Positions 18,501 to 26,652 of a stretch of DNA of 56,103 nt are shown here, piece by piece; positions within the stretch are counted from its first letter, which is position 1, and every line of letters begins with the position of its first letter. The notes beneath the pieces were generated by a model. It had not been told where the DNA came from and did not search any database. It worked only from the letters and a program-made list of their open reading frames with translations. This stretch comes from Bacillus sp. EB106-08-02-XG196 (GTDB lineage: Bacteria > Bacillota > Bacilli > Bacillales > Cytobacillaceae): assembly GCF_013396335.1 (NCBI RefSeq), contig NZ_JABWSY010000026.1, positions 1-56,103 of the forward strand, in the 5' to 3' direction. The translations under genes and the position numbers were made by a program.

Positions 18501-18776
18501 GTTATTAAGGATAACGAAGATGTAAATGAACTTTTCAAAAACAATACGATTCAAGCAGTCATTAATATACCGAACCAAGGAAGAAATAAAATTAAATTTG
18601 GTTTTTACATTCGTGAACAAGCGACTCGCTACAATGTACCGGTATTTACTCATCTTGATACAGTTGAGGCAATGATTAGCCTTCAGGCCCAATTGATTAC
18701 ACAATCAGAGGTAAGGACAGTTACGGAATATTACAATATTAAAGAGAGTGGTGTGGAACATGTCAAATGTGATTAA
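15540..18776 (+). CDS. carB: Carbamoyl-phosphate synthase large subunit, arginine-linked
   Basis: This 1078-residue synthase makes carbamoyl phosphate for ArgF. It has the usual internal duplication: each half opens with a VLVIGSGP.[VI]IGQ or ILVLGSGPIRIGQ motif (residues near 10 and 560) and carries an ATP-grasp domain (GGHGGG and EVNPR in each half). The last 140 residues form a methylglyoxal-synthase-like domain (ATEGTARFLKEKG), the usual place for allosteric control. It overlaps carA by 14 bases and argF by 17. Confidence 0.95.
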   Translation: MPLNKNLKKVLVIGSGPIVIGQAAEFDYAGTQACIALKEEGIQVVLINNNPATIMTDESVADKVYIEPLNVETIEKIIQKEKPDGIIGTLGGQTGLNLTVELFEKGILQKYNVELLGTSVESIKNGEDRDRFRSLMIKIDEPIPESAIIHTYEEGVSFVNEIGFPVIIRPAYTLGGHGGGFAHNEEELENVLKKGLAASPIHQVLVERSIKGWKEIEYEVIRDANDTCIIVCNMENMDPVGVHTGDSIVVAPSQTLTDVQYQMLRNSSLKVIRELEIIGGCNIQFALNPESNQYCIIEVNPRVSRSSALASKATGYPIARMAAKCAVGYHLDEIVNPITGNTFASFEPAIDYIVVKLPRFPFDKFPEADRTLGTQMKATGEVMAIDRTFEGALNKAIRSMELNIYGLCLESNKNVDTEVLFEKLERPNDQRLFMIAEAFRRGISLEEIKQVTEIDSWFLNKINSVVDLEVELAAYAWSEVPLPLLKTAKRHNISDKLLSQIYSIEEKQIRSKWKELNWKPGYKMVDTCSAEFDAVTPYYYSTWLGADEVEETNSKKILVLGSGPIRIGQGIEFDYCSVHAAKAIKKMGYEAVVINNNPETVSTDYSVADRLYFEPLTAEDVLTVIEKEKIEGVLIQFGGQTAINLAHDLEEEGVKILGTTVENVDTFEDRKEFYQLLEGLNIPHIVGETVSHKDELLAAAARLGYPVLVRPSYVIGGQSMFTIFTEEELNYYITQLEENSSQDKMWPLLVDRYIPGLECEVDVISDGKNVIVPGIFEHIERAGVHSGDSISVFPPISLANEVKETLIDYAEKIAKNSPIVGIMNIQFVIYQNQVLVLEVNPRSSRTVPIMSKVTGIPMIEWAVMAQLGISLDSLSNETGLLTEPNYYSVKAPIFSRSKLKGVDHVLGPEMKSTGEVLGLGATFHEALEKAFPATSGETENYLFCSISDREKPASLPILQQFVNENYKLIATEGTARFLKEKGFTIEKVIKDNEDVNELFKNNTIQAVINIPNQGRNKIKFGFYIREQATRYNVPVFTHLDTVEAMISLQAQLITQSEVRTVTEYYNIKESGVEHVKCD

Positions 18777-19737
18777 ATGGAACGCAAAGGGAGTATTACA
18801 GAAGCCACAATTTAAAGGCAAGGATTTCTTAGCCTTGACCGATTTACAGACTGATGAAATTCTCTATCTTTTAGAGGAAGCGAAGGAATTAAAAAGTCTT
18901 CAAAAACAAGGAAAACCACATCCTTATTTGAGCGGAAAGGTTCTAGGGATGATTTTTGAGAAGGCTTCTACCCGTACTAGAGTTTCCTTTGAGGTAGGGA
19001 TGCTTCAATTAGGAGGCCATGCGATTTTTATGAGTTCAAAGGATCTCCAGCTTGGCAGAGGGGAAAGTATTTCGGATACAGCAAAAGTTTTATCACGTTA
19101 TATTGATTGCATGATGATTAGGACATTTTCACACAGCACCGTTGAAGAACTAGCTGAGCATGCCACGGTACCGGTTGTTAACGGCCTAACAGATTTACAT
19201 CATCCAGTACAAGTAATGGCCGACCTACTAACGATTCAAGAGCACAAAGGGAAATTGGCAGGATTAAAAATGTGTTATTTAGGGGATGGTAAGAATAATG
19301 TCACTCACTCATTAATAGAAGGTGCAGCAAAGGTTGGAATGCATATTTCGGTTGCCAGCCCGCCTGGATACTTACCTGATGGAAAGATAACAGAGAAAGC
19401 AATTGAATCTGCCAAATTAACGGGGAGCAAAATAACGTTTACACATAATCCGGTAGAAGCTATCACGGATGCCGACATTGTCGTTACAGATGTTTGGACC
19501 AGTATGGGTCTGGAAGCAGAAACGGAAAAAAGATTGAAGGACTTTGCAGCATATCAAGTAAATGCGGAAATTTGTCAGCACGCTAAACCAGATTATATCT
19601 TTTTGCATTGCTTACCTGCACACAGAGGAGAAGAGGTAACAGCAGAAATTATTGATGGTCCTCATTCAGTCGTGTTTGATGAAGCCGAGAATAGACTTCA
19701 TGCTCAAAAGGCAATTTTAAAACTTTTACTAGAATAG
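18760..19737 (+). CDS. argF: Ornithine carbamoyltransferase
   Basis: Joins carbamoyl phosphate and ornithine to make citrulline. The 325-residue protein shows the carbamoyl-phosphate motif STRTRVSFE, HHPVQ, and the ornithine-binding motifs DVWTSMG and HCLPAHRGEEV, which separate it from aspartate carbamoyltransferase. The ATG at 18760 lies inside the end of carB; the GTG at 18748 would add four residues without a better ribosome site. It ends the first arginine operon. Confidence 0.95.
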   Translation: MSNVIKWNAKGVLQKPQFKGKDFLALTDLQTDEILYLLEEAKELKSLQKQGKPHPYLSGKVLGMIFEKASTRTRVSFEVGMLQLGGHAIFMSSKDLQLGRGESISDTAKVLSRYIDCMMIRTFSHSTVEELAEHATVPVVNGLTDLHHPVQVMADLLTIQEHKGKLAGLKMCYLGDGKNNVTHSLIEGAAKVGMHISVASPPGYLPDGKITEKAIESAKLTGSKITFTHNPVEAITDADIVVTDVWTSMGLEAETEKRLKDFAAYQVNAEICQHAKPDYIFLHCLPAHRGEEVTAEIIDGPHSVVFDEAENRLHAQKAILKLLLE

Positions 19738-19755
19738 TAGATTTTTTTGAAATTT

Positions 19756-19793
19756 GATGTATAATAATCCTATTGGTTGAATAATAATACAAG
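19756..19793 (+). promoter_or_regulatory. Tandem ARG boxes upstream of argG
   Basis: Two 18-base boxes lie about 20 bases centre to centre. The box at 19776-19793 (core TTGAATAATAATACAA) is a near-perfect palindromic match, and 19756-19773 (GATGTATAATAATCCTAT) is weaker and contains the candidate -10 TATAAT (19760-19765). This spacing is what an ArgR/AhrC hexamer needs to hold adjacent boxes. No strong -35 box is seen. Confidence 0.75.
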
Positions 19794-19814
19794 CGAACAA
19801 GAGGAGAATATAAA

Positions 19815-21026
19815 ATGGCTAAGGAAAAAATTGTTTTAGCATACTCAGGTGGACTCGATACTTCAGTTTCAGTTAAATGGATTCAGGAAAAATACGGATA
19901 TGATGTCATTGCACTAGGTCTAGATGTTGGGGAAGGTAAAGACTTAGAAGCAATTAAACAAAAGGCATTGAATGTAGGAGCTGTTAAAGCTTACATGATC
20001 GATGCGAAAGAATTACTAGCTAAAGAATATATTTTGCCAGCTTTAAAGGCGAATTGTTTATATGAAGGTAAATACCCACTGTCATCAGCGTTATCTCGTC
20101 CATTAATTTCAAAATTATTGGTTGAAGTGGCTGAAAAAGAAGGGGCTGCAGCTGTTGCGCATGGCTGTACTGGTAAAGGAAATGACCAGGTTCGCTTTGA
20201 GGTTTCCATTCAAGCGTTAAATCCAAACCTAAAGGTTGTTGCACCAGTTCGTGAGTGGGGAATGACTCGTGATGAAGAAATTAAGTATGCAGAGGAAAAT
20301 GGTATTCCAATTCCAGTAGATTTAGACAATCCATTCTCGATTGATGCTAATATCTGGGGACGTGCTTGTGAGGCAGGAGTCCTTGAAGATCCTTGGGCAG
20401 AGGCACCTGAAGCAGCATTTGATTGGACAGCACCAATCGAATTAACACCAGATCAACCTGAATACCTTGAAATTGAATTTGAGCAAGGTGTTCCTGTTGC
20501 CCTAAATGGTGAGAAGCTGCCATTGGTGAAATTAATTGAAACCTTGAACGAACTTGGCGGCAAGCATGGCGTCGGTCGTATTGATCATATTGAAAATCGA
20601 CTAGTAGGAATCAAATCTAGAGAAGTTTATGAAAATCCAGCAGCCTTAATTTTAATTAATGCTCATAAAGAATTAGAATTCTTAACACTAACGCGTGAAG
20701 TAACACAGTTCAAAACCCAAGTAGAACAGCAAATGGCAAAAATCATCTACGAAGGCCTTTGGTATTCACCAATAAAACCAGCTCTCGATGCCTTTATTGA
20801 AGAAACGCAAAAGGTTGTATCTGGGACTATCCGAGTGAAACTTCATAAAGGCAACCACACCGTTGTTGGTCGTAAGTCACCAAACAGCCTTTATAATGAA
20901 GAATTGGCAACTTATTCAAAAGGCGATGCCTTCGATCATAATGCGGCTGTTGGATTCATCAAAATTTGGGGACTGCCTACAAAGGTAAATGCTCAGGTAA
21001 ATAATAAAGAAAAGATAATGAAATAA
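19815..21026 (+). CDS. argG: Argininosuccinate synthase
   Basis: ATP-dependent joining of citrulline and aspartate. The 403-residue protein opens with the PP-loop AYSGGLDTSVS (from residue 9), followed by AHGCTGKGNDQVRFE and the tetramer-forming C-terminal region. AGAGGAG precedes the ATG. In B. subtilis argGH lies away from the argC operon; here it follows 77 bases after argF with its own ARG boxes, placing all of arginine synthesis in one locus. Confidence 0.96.
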   Translation: MAKEKIVLAYSGGLDTSVSVKWIQEKYGYDVIALGLDVGEGKDLEAIKQKALNVGAVKAYMIDAKELLAKEYILPALKANCLYEGKYPLSSALSRPLISKLLVEVAEKEGAAAVAHGCTGKGNDQVRFEVSIQALNPNLKVVAPVREWGMTRDEEIKYAEENGIPIPVDLDNPFSIDANIWGRACEAGVLEDPWAEAPEAAFDWTAPIELTPDQPEYLEIEFEQGVPVALNGEKLPLVKLIETLNELGGKHGVGRIDHIENRLVGIKSREVYENPAALILINAHKELEFLTLTREVTQFKTQVEQQMAKIIYEGLWYSPIKPALDAFIEETQKVVSGTIRVKLHKGNHTVVGRKSPNSLYNEELATYSKGDAFDHNAAVGFIKIWGLPTKVNAQVNNKEKIMK

Positions 21027-21035
21027 TAATCGGGT

Positions 21036-21058
21036 GCCCTCGAAACCTCTTCGAGGGC
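21036..21058 (+). other. Intercistronic hairpin between argG and argH
   Basis: GCCCTCGAA (21036-21044) and TTCGAGGGC (21050-21058) make a perfect 9-bp stem with a 5-base loop. It is not directly followed by a T run, so it looks more like an mRNA-stabilising or processing hairpin than a terminator. Confidence 0.6.
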
Positions 21059-21089
21059 AAACTTGTTAGTTTTTAAGGAGGAGCAATCA

Positions 21090-22466
21090 ATGTCCAAATT
21101 ATGGGGCGGGCGTTTTACAAAAGAAACAAATAAATTAGTGGAAGAATTTACTGCTTCCATTTCCTTTGACCAAAAACTTGCAAAAGAAGATATTGCCGGC
21201 AGTCTGGCACATGTTCAAATGCTCGGTGAATGCGGTATTATTCCAGCTGAGGATGCGGAAAAAATAAAAGCAGGACTTCTTGAAATAAAAAAACTCGTAG
21301 ATAATAATGAGGTTGAGTTTTTAGTTGAAGATGAAGATATTCATATGAATATTGAAAAATTATTGATTGAAAAAATTGGTTCTGTTGGCGGTAAGCTGCA
21401 TACTGGCCGCAGCCGAAATGACCAAGTTGCAACGGATATGCATCTCTACTTACGAACAAAGACAACGGAGTTAATCAAACTGCTTGAGGATGTTCAAGGT
21501 TCACTGCTTGCGCAGGCAAAAGAGAATGTTCATACGTTAATACCAGGTTATACACATCTCCAGCGTGCTCAGCCGGTTTCATTTGCCCATCATTTAATGG
21601 CTTACTTCTGGATGTTTGAACGTGATAAAGAGAGACTGATTGATAGTTTGAAGCGCGTGAATTGGCTGCCACTAGGTTCTGGTGCCTTAGCAGGGACAAC
21701 CTTCCCTATCAACCGTGAACGTGTTGCGGAGATTCTCGGGTTTGAAACTGTGTATCCAAACAGTATGGATGCCGTTAGTGACCGTGATTTTATTTTAGAA
21801 TTCCTATCAATCGGTGCCATCATCATGACGCATATTTCAAGATTATCTGAAGAGCTTGTGATTTGGTCAAGCCAAGAATTTCAATTTGTGGAACTTGATG
21901 ATTCTTTCTGCACCGGGTCTAGCATTATGCCGCAAAAGAAGAATCCAGACGTTCCTGAATTGTTAAGAGGCAAGACTGGTCGTACGTATGGGAACTTGAT
22001 TGGTTTGCTGACTGTCCTTAAGGGCTTGCCACTTGCTTACAATAAGGATCTCCAAGAGGACAAAGAGGGTATGTTCGATACTGTGGAGACCCTAGAAGGA
22101 TCCCTTATGCTGTTAGCACCTATGATTGAAACAATGACTGTGAATAAAGATATTATGCGAAAAGCAATTAATAATGACTTCTCAAATGCAACGGATATTG
22201 CTGACTATTTGGTGAGAAAAGGTCTGCCATTTAGGGATGCACACGAAGTCATTGGGAAAATTGTTTTGTATTCGATTCAGCAGGGTAAATTCTTGCTCGA
22301 TTTGAGTTTTGAAGAATATCAAGAGTTTAGTTTGTTATTTGAAGAAGATATTTATGAGGTTCTAGCACCAGAGCATGTTGTTGCCGTTCGTAATAGCTTC
22401 GGAGGAACATCACCAGAACAGGTAATAAAACAAATTGAGCTTGCAATAGGAACACTAGGGAAATAA
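21090..22466 (+). CDS. argH: Argininosuccinate lyase
   Basis: Last step of arginine synthesis: splits argininosuccinate into arginine and fumarate. Member of the aspartase/fumarase superfamily with TGRSRNDQVATD, GYTHLQRAQPVSF, the signature GSSIMPQKKNPD and the C-terminal RNSFGGTSPEQV motif typical of true ArgH. The ATG at 21090 has AAGGAGG seven to eight bases upstream and gives 458 residues. A second, divergent relative occurs at 41684-43012. Confidence 0.96.
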   Translation: MSKLWGGRFTKETNKLVEEFTASISFDQKLAKEDIAGSLAHVQMLGECGIIPAEDAEKIKAGLLEIKKLVDNNEVEFLVEDEDIHMNIEKLLIEKIGSVGGKLHTGRSRNDQVATDMHLYLRTKTTELIKLLEDVQGSLLAQAKENVHTLIPGYTHLQRAQPVSFAHHLMAYFWMFERDKERLIDSLKRVNWLPLGSGALAGTTFPINRERVAEILGFETVYPNSMDAVSDRDFILEFLSIGAIIMTHISRLSEELVIWSSQEFQFVELDDSFCTGSSIMPQKKNPDVPELLRGKTGRTYGNLIGLLTVLKGLPLAYNKDLQEDKEGMFDTVETLEGSLMLLAPMIETMTVNKDIMRKAINNDFSNATDIADYLVRKGLPFRDAHEVIGKIVLYSIQQGKFLLDLSFEEYQEFSLLFEEDIYEVLAPEHVVAVRNSFGGTSPEQVIKQIELAIGTLGK

Positions 22467-22470
22467 TCGA

Positions 22471-22495
22471 AAACCACCTAAGGGTGGTTTTTTAT
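22471..22495 (+). terminator. Intrinsic terminator after argH
   Basis: AAACCACC (22471-22478) pairs with GGTGGTTT (22483-22490) around a TAAG loop and is followed by a T run. Confidence 0.88.
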
Positions 22496-22559
22496 TTGTA
22501 TTAATATCAAAAATATTAGATAATTCCCTCATGAAGATTTTTTTAGAAGGAGGAAAACA

Positions 22560-23417
22560 ATGAAATTACGCGTCTCAGTTGTACAGTATCATTTACATAC
22601 TATTAGTTCCTTTGAAGAATTTGCCGCACAATGTGAGCATTATATAAAAACCGCTGAGGAATTTGGAGCAGAGTTCGTTCTTTTCCCTGAGTTCTTCACC
22701 ACACAGCTGCTATCGATAGGAAATGGCCAAGGGCAGAGTCTGACTATCAATGACTTGCCAGGTTTCACAGACCAATACCGAGAATTATTTTCAAATTTTG
22801 CTAAACAAACCAACATGCACATAATTGCTGGTACACATGTGATCGAAAAGGGAAGCAAGCTATATAATACGGCTCATTTATTTTATCCCGATGGCAGGAT
22901 TGGTGAACAGGCAAAGCTCCATATTACCCCTACAGAAGTGAACGAGTGGAACATGGAGAAAGGTGATAGCTTTCAAATTTTTGAAACGGACAAAGGGAAA
23001 ATTGCCCTGCTCACCTGCTATGACATTGAGTTCCCAGAAATTGTCCGGATGGCAAAAGCGAAAGGAGCGGATGTTATTTTCTGTCCTTCATGTACCGACG
23101 ACCGCCACGGCTTTCACCGGGTTCGCTACACTAGCCATGCACGAGCTGTTGAAAATCAAGTTTATGTTGTCTTAACAGGCACTGTTGGTGCATTGCCAAC
23201 GGTTGATTTCATGCGTGCTAATTTTGGTCAGGCCGTTATTATTACGCCTAATGATATTCCATTTCCGCCAAAAGGGATCCTGGTGGAAGGGGAGTTGAAT
23301 AACGATATGATTGTTACAGCTGACCTTGACTTAGATCTATTATATGAAGTAAGGGAACGCGGCTCTGTGACAACCTGGAGAGACCGGAGAATTGATTTAT
23401 ATCCCGATTGGAATTAG
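22560..23417 (+). CDS. Carbon-nitrogen hydrolase (nitrilase superfamily)
   Basis: This 285-residue amidase-type hydrolase has all three catalytic residues in place: E44 (LFPEFF), K119 (AKLHITP) and C153 (LTCYDIEFPE), with the supporting HARAVENQVYV region. Such enzymes cleave amides, nitriles or carbamoyl groups; the substrate here is unknown. AGAAGGAGG precedes the ATG. The next two genes are acetyltransferase-like, with gaps of 12 and 15 bases, so the three form an operon. In other bacteria a GNAT domain and this type of hydrolase are often fused into one protein, which suggests a shared substrate. Confidence 0.88.
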   Translation: MKLRVSVVQYHLHTISSFEEFAAQCEHYIKTAEEFGAEFVLFPEFFTTQLLSIGNGQGQSLTINDLPGFTDQYRELFSNFAKQTNMHIIAGTHVIEKGSKLYNTAHLFYPDGRIGEQAKLHITPTEVNEWNMEKGDSFQIFETDKGKIALLTCYDIEFPEIVRMAKAKGADVIFCPSCTDDRHGFHRVRYTSHARAVENQVYVVLTGTVGALPTVDFMRANFGQAVIITPNDIPFPPKGILVEGELNNDMIVTADLDLDLLYEVRERGSVTTWRDRRIDLYPDWN

Positions 23418-23429
23418 GGAGGGGCCACT

Positions 23430-24098
23430 TTGTATCATAGTGAATTTTACGTTTTTGACCAAGAAAGACCAATTCCAGTGGTCATTCGCAATTACACTCA
23501 AAAAGATTTTGACCAGCTCATTCAAATTCAATCAGAGTGCTTTCCACCTCCATTTCCATCAGAGCTATGGTGGAATAAGGAGCAATTATCCAATCATGTT
23601 ATGCGATTTCCAGAGGGTGCACTATGTATTGAAGTGGATGGTACATTAGCAGGTTCCCTTACAGGTCTTTGTGTCAATTTTAATCCAAACCATATGGAAC
23701 ATACATGGGAAGAAATTACGGACCATGGATATATTAAGAACCATGATGCAAGCGGTGACACACTCTATATTGTGGATATTAGTGTTCGTCCAAAATACCG
23801 AAAGCTTGGTCTTGGAAAGCTGATGATGCAGACTATGTATCATGTTGTGATTCAGAACAAGCTGGTGCGTTTGCTTGGCGGCGGCAGAATGCCAGGTTAT
23901 CATAAGGTGGCGGATACGATATCACCTAATCAATATTTAAGTGAAGTAATAAAAGGGAAGATGAAAGATCCTGTTATTACCTTTCTACTTCGGTGCGGAA
24001 GAGTACCTATTGGCATTGTAGAGAATTACCTTGATGATGAAGAATCATGCAATTATGCTGCATTAATGGAATGGAAAAATCCATTTATTACAAAATAG
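23430..24098 (+). CDS. GNAT-family N-acetyltransferase, partner of the nitrilase
   Basis: This 222-residue protein has a GNAT domain: beta-4 (TLYIVDISVRPKYR), then the acetyl-CoA loop RKLGLGKLMM. The N-terminus reads VVIRNYTQKDFDQL. The substrate is not known. The start is TTG at 23430, with GGGAGGGG seven to eight bases upstream; no in-frame ATG fits as well. It lies between the hydrolase and a second GNAT-like gene and resembles the acetyltransferase half of fused GNAT/carbon-nitrogen hydrolase proteins. Confidence 0.8.
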   Translation: MYHSEFYVFDQERPIPVVIRNYTQKDFDQLIQIQSECFPPPFPSELWWNKEQLSNHVMRFPEGALCIEVDGTLAGSLTGLCVNFNPNHMEHTWEEITDHGYIKNHDASGDTLYIVDISVRPKYRKLGLGKLMMQTMYHVVIQNKLVRLLGGGRMPGYHKVADTISPNQYLSEVIKGKMKDPVITFLLRCGRVPIGIVENYLDDEESCNYAALMEWKNPFITK

Positions 24099-24113
24099 GG
24101 GGAGACTTAGATA

Positions 24114-24785
24114 ATGGAATATCAACGTATAACAAGGATTACAGATCCAAACTTTAAAAAGCTGCACGATTTAATGAGAGAAATATTCCCGCCAGAGGAA
24201 GTCTTAGAGTATGACTTATGGAAGGAGCCTTTAGAGGACCCTGGTATTCGTGTATTTGTTGCCGTTAATGGTGATGAAGTTGTAGGGGCAACTGAGTACC
24301 GTTACTATCCTGATTGGAATATCGCAATGACGGATTTCACGATTATTAGTAAACCCGGTCTTAGCCTAGGACGCTTTCTAGCACAAAACCGCTTAAAGGA
24401 CTTGCAAAAGCTTGCAGGTGAAAACGGGAAAGAGCTTTTCGGAATGTTTGCTGAAATTTATGATCCTTACCGTGTTGCTCATCATGAATTTGGCGGTGTT
24501 AAGGTTATGGATCCGTATGTTCGCCGTGAAGTGCTATCCCATTTGGGCTATAAACGAATTGATTTAGATTATGTACATCCTTCTTGGGAGAATAATGGTG
24601 AGGCGGTTAAAGAACTTGATTTTTGCTTTATGCCAATGGACGATGAGCTTAGCACATTACCTGCTTTGCTTGTATCGGATTTTCTTACTGCCTATTACTC
24701 CATTCTATCGAACAAACCACAGGAATGGCTTAATATGATTGAAAAAGTAAAAGCAAAAGAAACGATATCCTTATTACCACTATAA
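24114..24785 (+). CDS. GNAT-like acetyltransferase, third gene of the hydrolase operon
   Basis: This 223-residue protein is probably of the GNAT fold: an N-terminal domain with IFPPEEV and a central strand leading to FTIISKPGLSLGRFLAQNRL, where the usual R/Q-x-x-G-x-G/A loop is weakly kept. It has conserved-looking segments (YDPYRVAHHEFGG, RREVLSHLGYKRIDLDYVHPSW) that may form the substrate pocket. GGGGGAG precedes the ATG. Function is unknown. A long gap with a riboswitch follows, so this is the last gene of the operon. Confidence 0.65.
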   Translation: MEYQRITRITDPNFKKLHDLMREIFPPEEVLEYDLWKEPLEDPGIRVFVAVNGDEVVGATEYRYYPDWNIAMTDFTIISKPGLSLGRFLAQNRLKDLQKLAGENGKELFGMFAEIYDPYRVAHHEFGGVKVMDPYVRREVLSHLGYKRIDLDYVHPSWENNGEAVKELDFCFMPMDDELSTLPALLVSDFLTAYYSILSNKPQEWLNMIEKVKAKETISLLPL

Positions 24786-24801
24786 AAATTGTTAGAATAT
24801 A

Positions 24802-24830
24802 TTGACACCTCTAAGAGATTCATTTAAAAT
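24802..24830 (+). promoter_or_regulatory. Sigma-A promoter of the S-box leader
   Basis: Perfect -35 TTGACA (24802-24807), 17-base spacer, -10 TAAAAT (24825-24830). The aptamer begins about 45 bases further on. Confidence 0.8.
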
Positions 24831-24873
24831 TCATTATTAATATGGAAATGAATTCTAAAAATTAAATATATAA

Positions 24874-25020
24874 CTCTTATCCAGAGTGGCGGAGGGACAT
24901 GGCCCGATGAAGCCCGGCAACCTTCAAGGTAATCCTTGAAAAGGTGCTAATTCCTGCAGGTTACTTTTAACCTGAAGATAAGTGGAGGAAGCTAGCCCTC
25001 TTCTTATGAAGAGGGTTTTT
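24874..25020 (+). promoter_or_regulatory. SAM-I (S-box) riboswitch with terminator
   Basis: The hallmark S-box elements are present in order: CTTATC (24876-24881) pairing with GATAAG (24977-24982) as P1, then GGCGGAGGGAC, GGCCCGATGAAGCCCGGCAACC, and AAGGTGCTAATTCCTGC. The expression platform is a strong terminator, CCCTCTTC (24996-25003) with GAAGAGGG (25008-25015) and a T run. With SAM bound the terminator should form, shutting off the homoserine dehydrogenase gene when methionine is plentiful. Confidence 0.96.
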
Positions 25021-25061
25021 CTATTTTTAAAGATATTATTTTTTTCAAAGGGGTGTTGTAA

Positions 25062-26288
25062 ATGTCGGTAATTAAAGTGGCTATATTGGGGTTTGGGACA
25101 GTTGGAGAAGGAGTTTATAGAACGATTCATTCTCATGCGGAAGAGCTTCAGACTGTTTTAGGTAAAAAAGTGGAGGTTGCGGCTATCCTAATTCAAAATA
25201 AGCAAAAAGAAAGGGATATTGCTGAAGATGTTTTGATTACAAGTGATTTTGATGAAATACTAAAACTACAAGAGCTTGATGTTGTGGTAGAAGCGATTGT
25301 CGGTAAAGAGCCCGCCTTTTCATTTTTGAAAAAGGCAATAGAAAAAGGCTGCCACATTGTTACCGCGAATAAAGAGATGTTTGCACACCATGGAAAAGAA
25401 CTCCAGATACTCGCGGAAGAGCATAATGTTTCAATTGGTTTTGAAGCGACAGTTGCAGGGGGAATTCCGATTATCCAAACGATCAGGCAATTACTAAAAA
25501 TAAATCGGGTGCACCAAATCCAAGGAATCCTTAATGGGACGTCGAATTTTATCCTGACAGAAATGCGAGAGAAGAAGCAGTCCTTTGCAGAAGCTCTATT
25601 ATTAGCCCAAGTGAATGGCTTTGCTGAAGCAGATCCAACCAATGATGTCGAAGGCTTTGATGCATTTTTTAAAACAATGATTCTCAGCCGGATTGCCTTC
25701 GGAGATGAGCCAGTTTGGAATGATGTCGAACTTGAAGGTATTACGTCTATATCTAATGAACTGATTGAGGCAGCAGAGAATTACGGTTTACGTTTTAAGC
25801 ATATCGCTCGAATTAGTAAAGAAGATGGGCAAATAAAAGCTATCATAAAACCAGCATTAGTCGACCAATCTCATCCTTTTTACCATGTTGAGGGAGTACA
25901 AAATGCTGTAAATGTTCACTCTAATATCGTAGGAGATATTACTTTACAAGGGCCGGGTGCAGGAATGTTTCCTACCGCGAGTGCTGCAATCGAGGATCTA
26001 GTCTATGTTTGTCAAAATGCTCCGAGTCAAAAAAGTCTCGATAAATCATCAGCTTTCAAAATTGAGGAGAAAAAGAAGGAAGTAAAGGAATATTGGTTGG
26101 TGCATGGGGTGAAAGATAAACTTTTGCATCCTGGAATTACATGGATTGATCAAACCTCTTCAGGGACATATATCATTAAAGCTGAAAAGAAGGATGTCGA
26201 GCATCTGGCACTCCAGCAAAAGCCCCTTTGTTATTTTTCTATACTTGGAAATTCTGAAATGATTAATAAACAATCTTTAGCAATTTGA
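25062..26288 (+). CDS. hom: Homoserine dehydrogenase, SAM-riboswitch controlled
   Basis: Reduces aspartate semialdehyde to homoserine, the branch point to methionine and threonine. The 408-residue protein has the NAD(P)-binding start ILGFGTVGEGVY, VTANKEMFAHHG, and the catalytic region GGIPIIQTIRQ with NGTSNFILTEM and EADPTNDVEG. The last 80 residues do not show a clear ACT domain. Control by a SAM riboswitch and the lack of thrC or thrB next to it suggest a methionine-dedicated isozyme. Confidence 0.92.
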   Translation: MSVIKVAILGFGTVGEGVYRTIHSHAEELQTVLGKKVEVAAILIQNKQKERDIAEDVLITSDFDEILKLQELDVVVEAIVGKEPAFSFLKKAIEKGCHIVTANKEMFAHHGKELQILAEEHNVSIGFEATVAGGIPIIQTIRQLLKINRVHQIQGILNGTSNFILTEMREKKQSFAEALLLAQVNGFAEADPTNDVEGFDAFFKTMILSRIAFGDEPVWNDVELEGITSISNELIEAAENYGLRFKHIARISKEDGQIKAIIKPALVDQSHPFYHVEGVQNAVNVHSNIVGDITLQGPGAGMFPTASAAIEDLVYVCQNAPSQKSLDKSSAFKIEEKKKEVKEYWLVHGVKDKLLHPGITWIDQTSSGTYIIKAEKKDVEHLALQQKPLCYFSILGNSEMINKQSLAI

Positions 26289-26330
26289 GCTCCACAGACT
26301 TATACACATTACCCGCATGGGTTATTTATT

Positions 26331-26362
26331 AAAGAAGCAGGGCGTCCCTGCTTCTTTATAAA
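26331..26362. terminator. Strong bidirectional hairpin terminator
   Basis: AAAGAAGCAGGG (26331-26342) and CCCTGCTTCTTT (26346-26357) form a perfect 12-bp stem with a 3-base loop between the convergent hom and yfhD genes. Confidence 0.85.
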
Positions 26363-26365
26363 GGG

Positions 26366-26554
26366 TTACTTTCTTCTTTTGTTTGTAACGCGCTGGTTAG
26401 CGGCATTTGCCCGTGCCATTGCTTCAAGGTCTGCATGATCAGCAAATTCAGCTGAATACTCCACATCGTTTCCATCCGATTTCATGTTTTTTGGAACCTG
26501 AGGAAGTGAAGCTTTGTTCTTATCACGAGAATTATGTCCACGCGAACGACCCAT
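26366..26554 (-). CDS. yfhD: YfhD family small protein
   Basis: This is a very charged 62-residue protein matching YfhD of Bacillus: MGRSRGHNSRDKNK, LPQVPKNMK, DGNDVEYSAEFADH and an Ala-rich middle before a basic end. Its function is unknown; in B. subtilis it belongs to a cluster with sporulation-linked genes. The ATG at 26554 is used because AGAGGGG lies about eight bases before it; the frame extends further but without a site. Confidence 0.85.
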   Translation of the reverse strand: MGRSRGHNSRDKNKASLPQVPKNMKSDGNDVEYSAEFADHADLEAMARANAANQRVTNKRRK

Positions 26555-26652
26555 TACAAAAACCCCTCTCAATGTTGGCGTTAAGGAACAAAAAATGTTC
26601 CCTTCTATAGCCTTTACTATTTAAAAGAGTTCATGAATGGTAAAAAATTTCA

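Noticed and set aside
21036..21058. argG-argH hairpin as a transcription terminator
   Set aside because: No T run directly after the stem, and argH has no promoter of its own that I can see.
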